From assembly GCA_002367255.1 (NCBI GenBank), contig DFBD01000014.1, forward strand, positions 1 through 7,879: a DNA stretch of 7,879 nt. The letters run 5' to 3'. Under the pieces are notes generated by a model, which saw only the letters and a program-made list of their open reading frames with translations, searched no databases and was not told the origin of the DNA. The position numbers were made by a program, and so were the translations under genes. The DNA comes from Rhodobacterales bacterium UBA3089 (GTDB lineage: Bacteria > Pseudomonadota > Alphaproteobacteria > Rhodobacterales > Rhodobacteraceae). Below, piece after piece: positions 7,137 through 7,879 of this stretch; the stretch's first letter is position 1; each line of letters starts with the position of its first letter.

Positions 7137-7879
7137 ATGACACAAAAACACCGAAAAGGCTTACTGAACGCAGCCATCGAGACTGAGATTCAGCCTTTGG
7201 CCCTTAACTGGGTGGGGCTTGGCATGACGCTTGCTTTCCTGATGTTGGCAACTGTGACCAGTGCCCAAGACATCACCAAGTCTTACGGTATCTCCAAATT
7301 CGGGGAATTAAAATATGCCGAAGACTTCGCGCATCTGGATTATGTAAATCCGGATGCCCCAAAAGGCGGAGAGTATTCAACTTGGGCATTTGGGTCGTTC
7401 GATAGTTTTCACCCATATATCGCTAAAGGCCGCGCCGCCGTCGGAGCCAGCATCCAGTTTGAATCTTTGATGGTTGGCACAGCTGATGAAGCTGATTCCA
7501 TGTATGGCTTGCTGGCCGAAAGCCTTGAATATCCAACAGATTATTCGTGGGTGATTTTCCATTTACGCCCCGAGGCCAAGTTTTCGGACGGATCGCCAGT
7601 TACCGCCGAGGATGTCGTATTCTCGCAAAACATCCTTCAGGAAAAGGGCATCCCTTCGATTCAGACTTTCTTTGCCGAGGCGTATGAATCCGTTGAGGCA
7701 CTGGATACACACACAGTAAAGTTCACATTCCGCGAGCCGTCAGACACGAATGACATGGTTATGCAGGCCGCAAGCACAACCGTATTCTCAAAAGCATGGT
7801 GGGAGGGGCGCGATTTCGCGGAATCCACACTTGATGTGCCGATTGGTTCATCAGAATACATCTTGGAAAGTATGGATGC
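7137..7879 (+). CDS. YejA-like family 5 extracellular peptide-binding protein (C-terminus cut by window edge)
   Basis: N-terminal 247 residues of a periplasmic binding protein of the SBP_bac_5 family, which normally has about 600 residues. It would deliver oligopeptides (microcin C-like peptides in the case of E. coli YejA) to an ABC importer. The block KYAEDFAHLDYVNPDAPKGG (59-78) is typical of the YejA branch. FHLRPEAKFSDGSPVTAEDV (141-160) is the classic family 5 signature region. An export signal is present but late: a polar, charged stretch of about 22 residues precedes the hydrophobic part (24-42), with cleavage expected near TSAQ (41-44). An internal Met30 would leave too short a signal. 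An in-frame TGA at 7101-7103 limits upstream extension, and AAAGAGAA (7121-7128) is a weak ribosome site 8 nt before the ATG. Transporter subunits (yejBEF-like) would be expected downstream, outside the window. The exact ligand is unknown. Confidence 0.88.
   Translation, partial: MTQKHRKGLLNAAIETEIQPLALNWVGLGMTLAFLMLATVTSAQDITKSYGISKFGELKYAEDFAHLDYVNPDAPKGGEYSTWAFGSFDSFHPYIAKGRAAVGASIQFESLMVGTADEADSMYGLLAESLEYPTDYSWVIFHLRPEAKFSDGSPVTAEDVVFSQNILQEKGIPSIQTFFAEAYESVEALDTHTVKFTFREPSDTNDMVMQAASTTVFSKAWWEGRDFAESTLDVPIGSSEYILESMD

Overview
The window looks like a chromosomal segment of a denitrifying alphaproteobacterium of the Rhodobacteraceae (Roseobacter/Paracoccus-type) group. The inference rests on a Tat-exported clade I nitrous oxide reductase, a nosC gene ahead of nosR (the nosCRZ order known from Paracoccus), an FNR/NnrR-type box, and protein sequences of alphaproteobacterial flavour. 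The base composition is moderate. There are no rRNA, tRNA, CRISPR or transposon signs.

Left half (minus strand, positions 1 to about 4500): the start of a nitrous oxide reduction operon, read right to left. An ideal TTGAC-N4-ATCAA box (4485-4498) with a correctly spaced -10-like element precedes nosC, a small exported protein with a CxxCxxC motif. Next comes nosR, a membrane flavo-iron-sulfur protein. One nucleotide after the nosR stop is nosZ, the copper enzyme that reduces N2O to N2. nosZ runs off the left edge just before its electron-entry CuA domain, so the maturation genes (nosDFYLX) are expected outside the window. NosC and NosR are the accessory/regulatory and electron-delivery parts, and NosZ is the terminal reductase.

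Middle (4365-4796): a 432-base divergent control region between nosC and the tup operon. It holds the FNR-type box, a perfect 7-bp inverted repeat (4560-4578) and two smaller dyads near the tup side. No gene is supported in it.

Right half (plus strand): a compact, translationally overlapping ABC transporter operon for tungstate (possibly also molybdate), in the order permease (tupB), ATPase (tupC), periplasmic binding protein (tupA). A 9-bp-stem hairpin spans the tupA stop. After a 134-base gap with a plausible sigma70 promoter and a small dyad comes the N-terminal third or so of a YejA-like family 5 peptide-binding protein, cut by the right edge; its transporter partners would lie beyond.

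No completely new system is evident. The less-described points are the nosC-type cysteine protein and its structured translation start, the divergent pairing of a tungstate importer with the nos operon, and the uncharacterised dyads between them.
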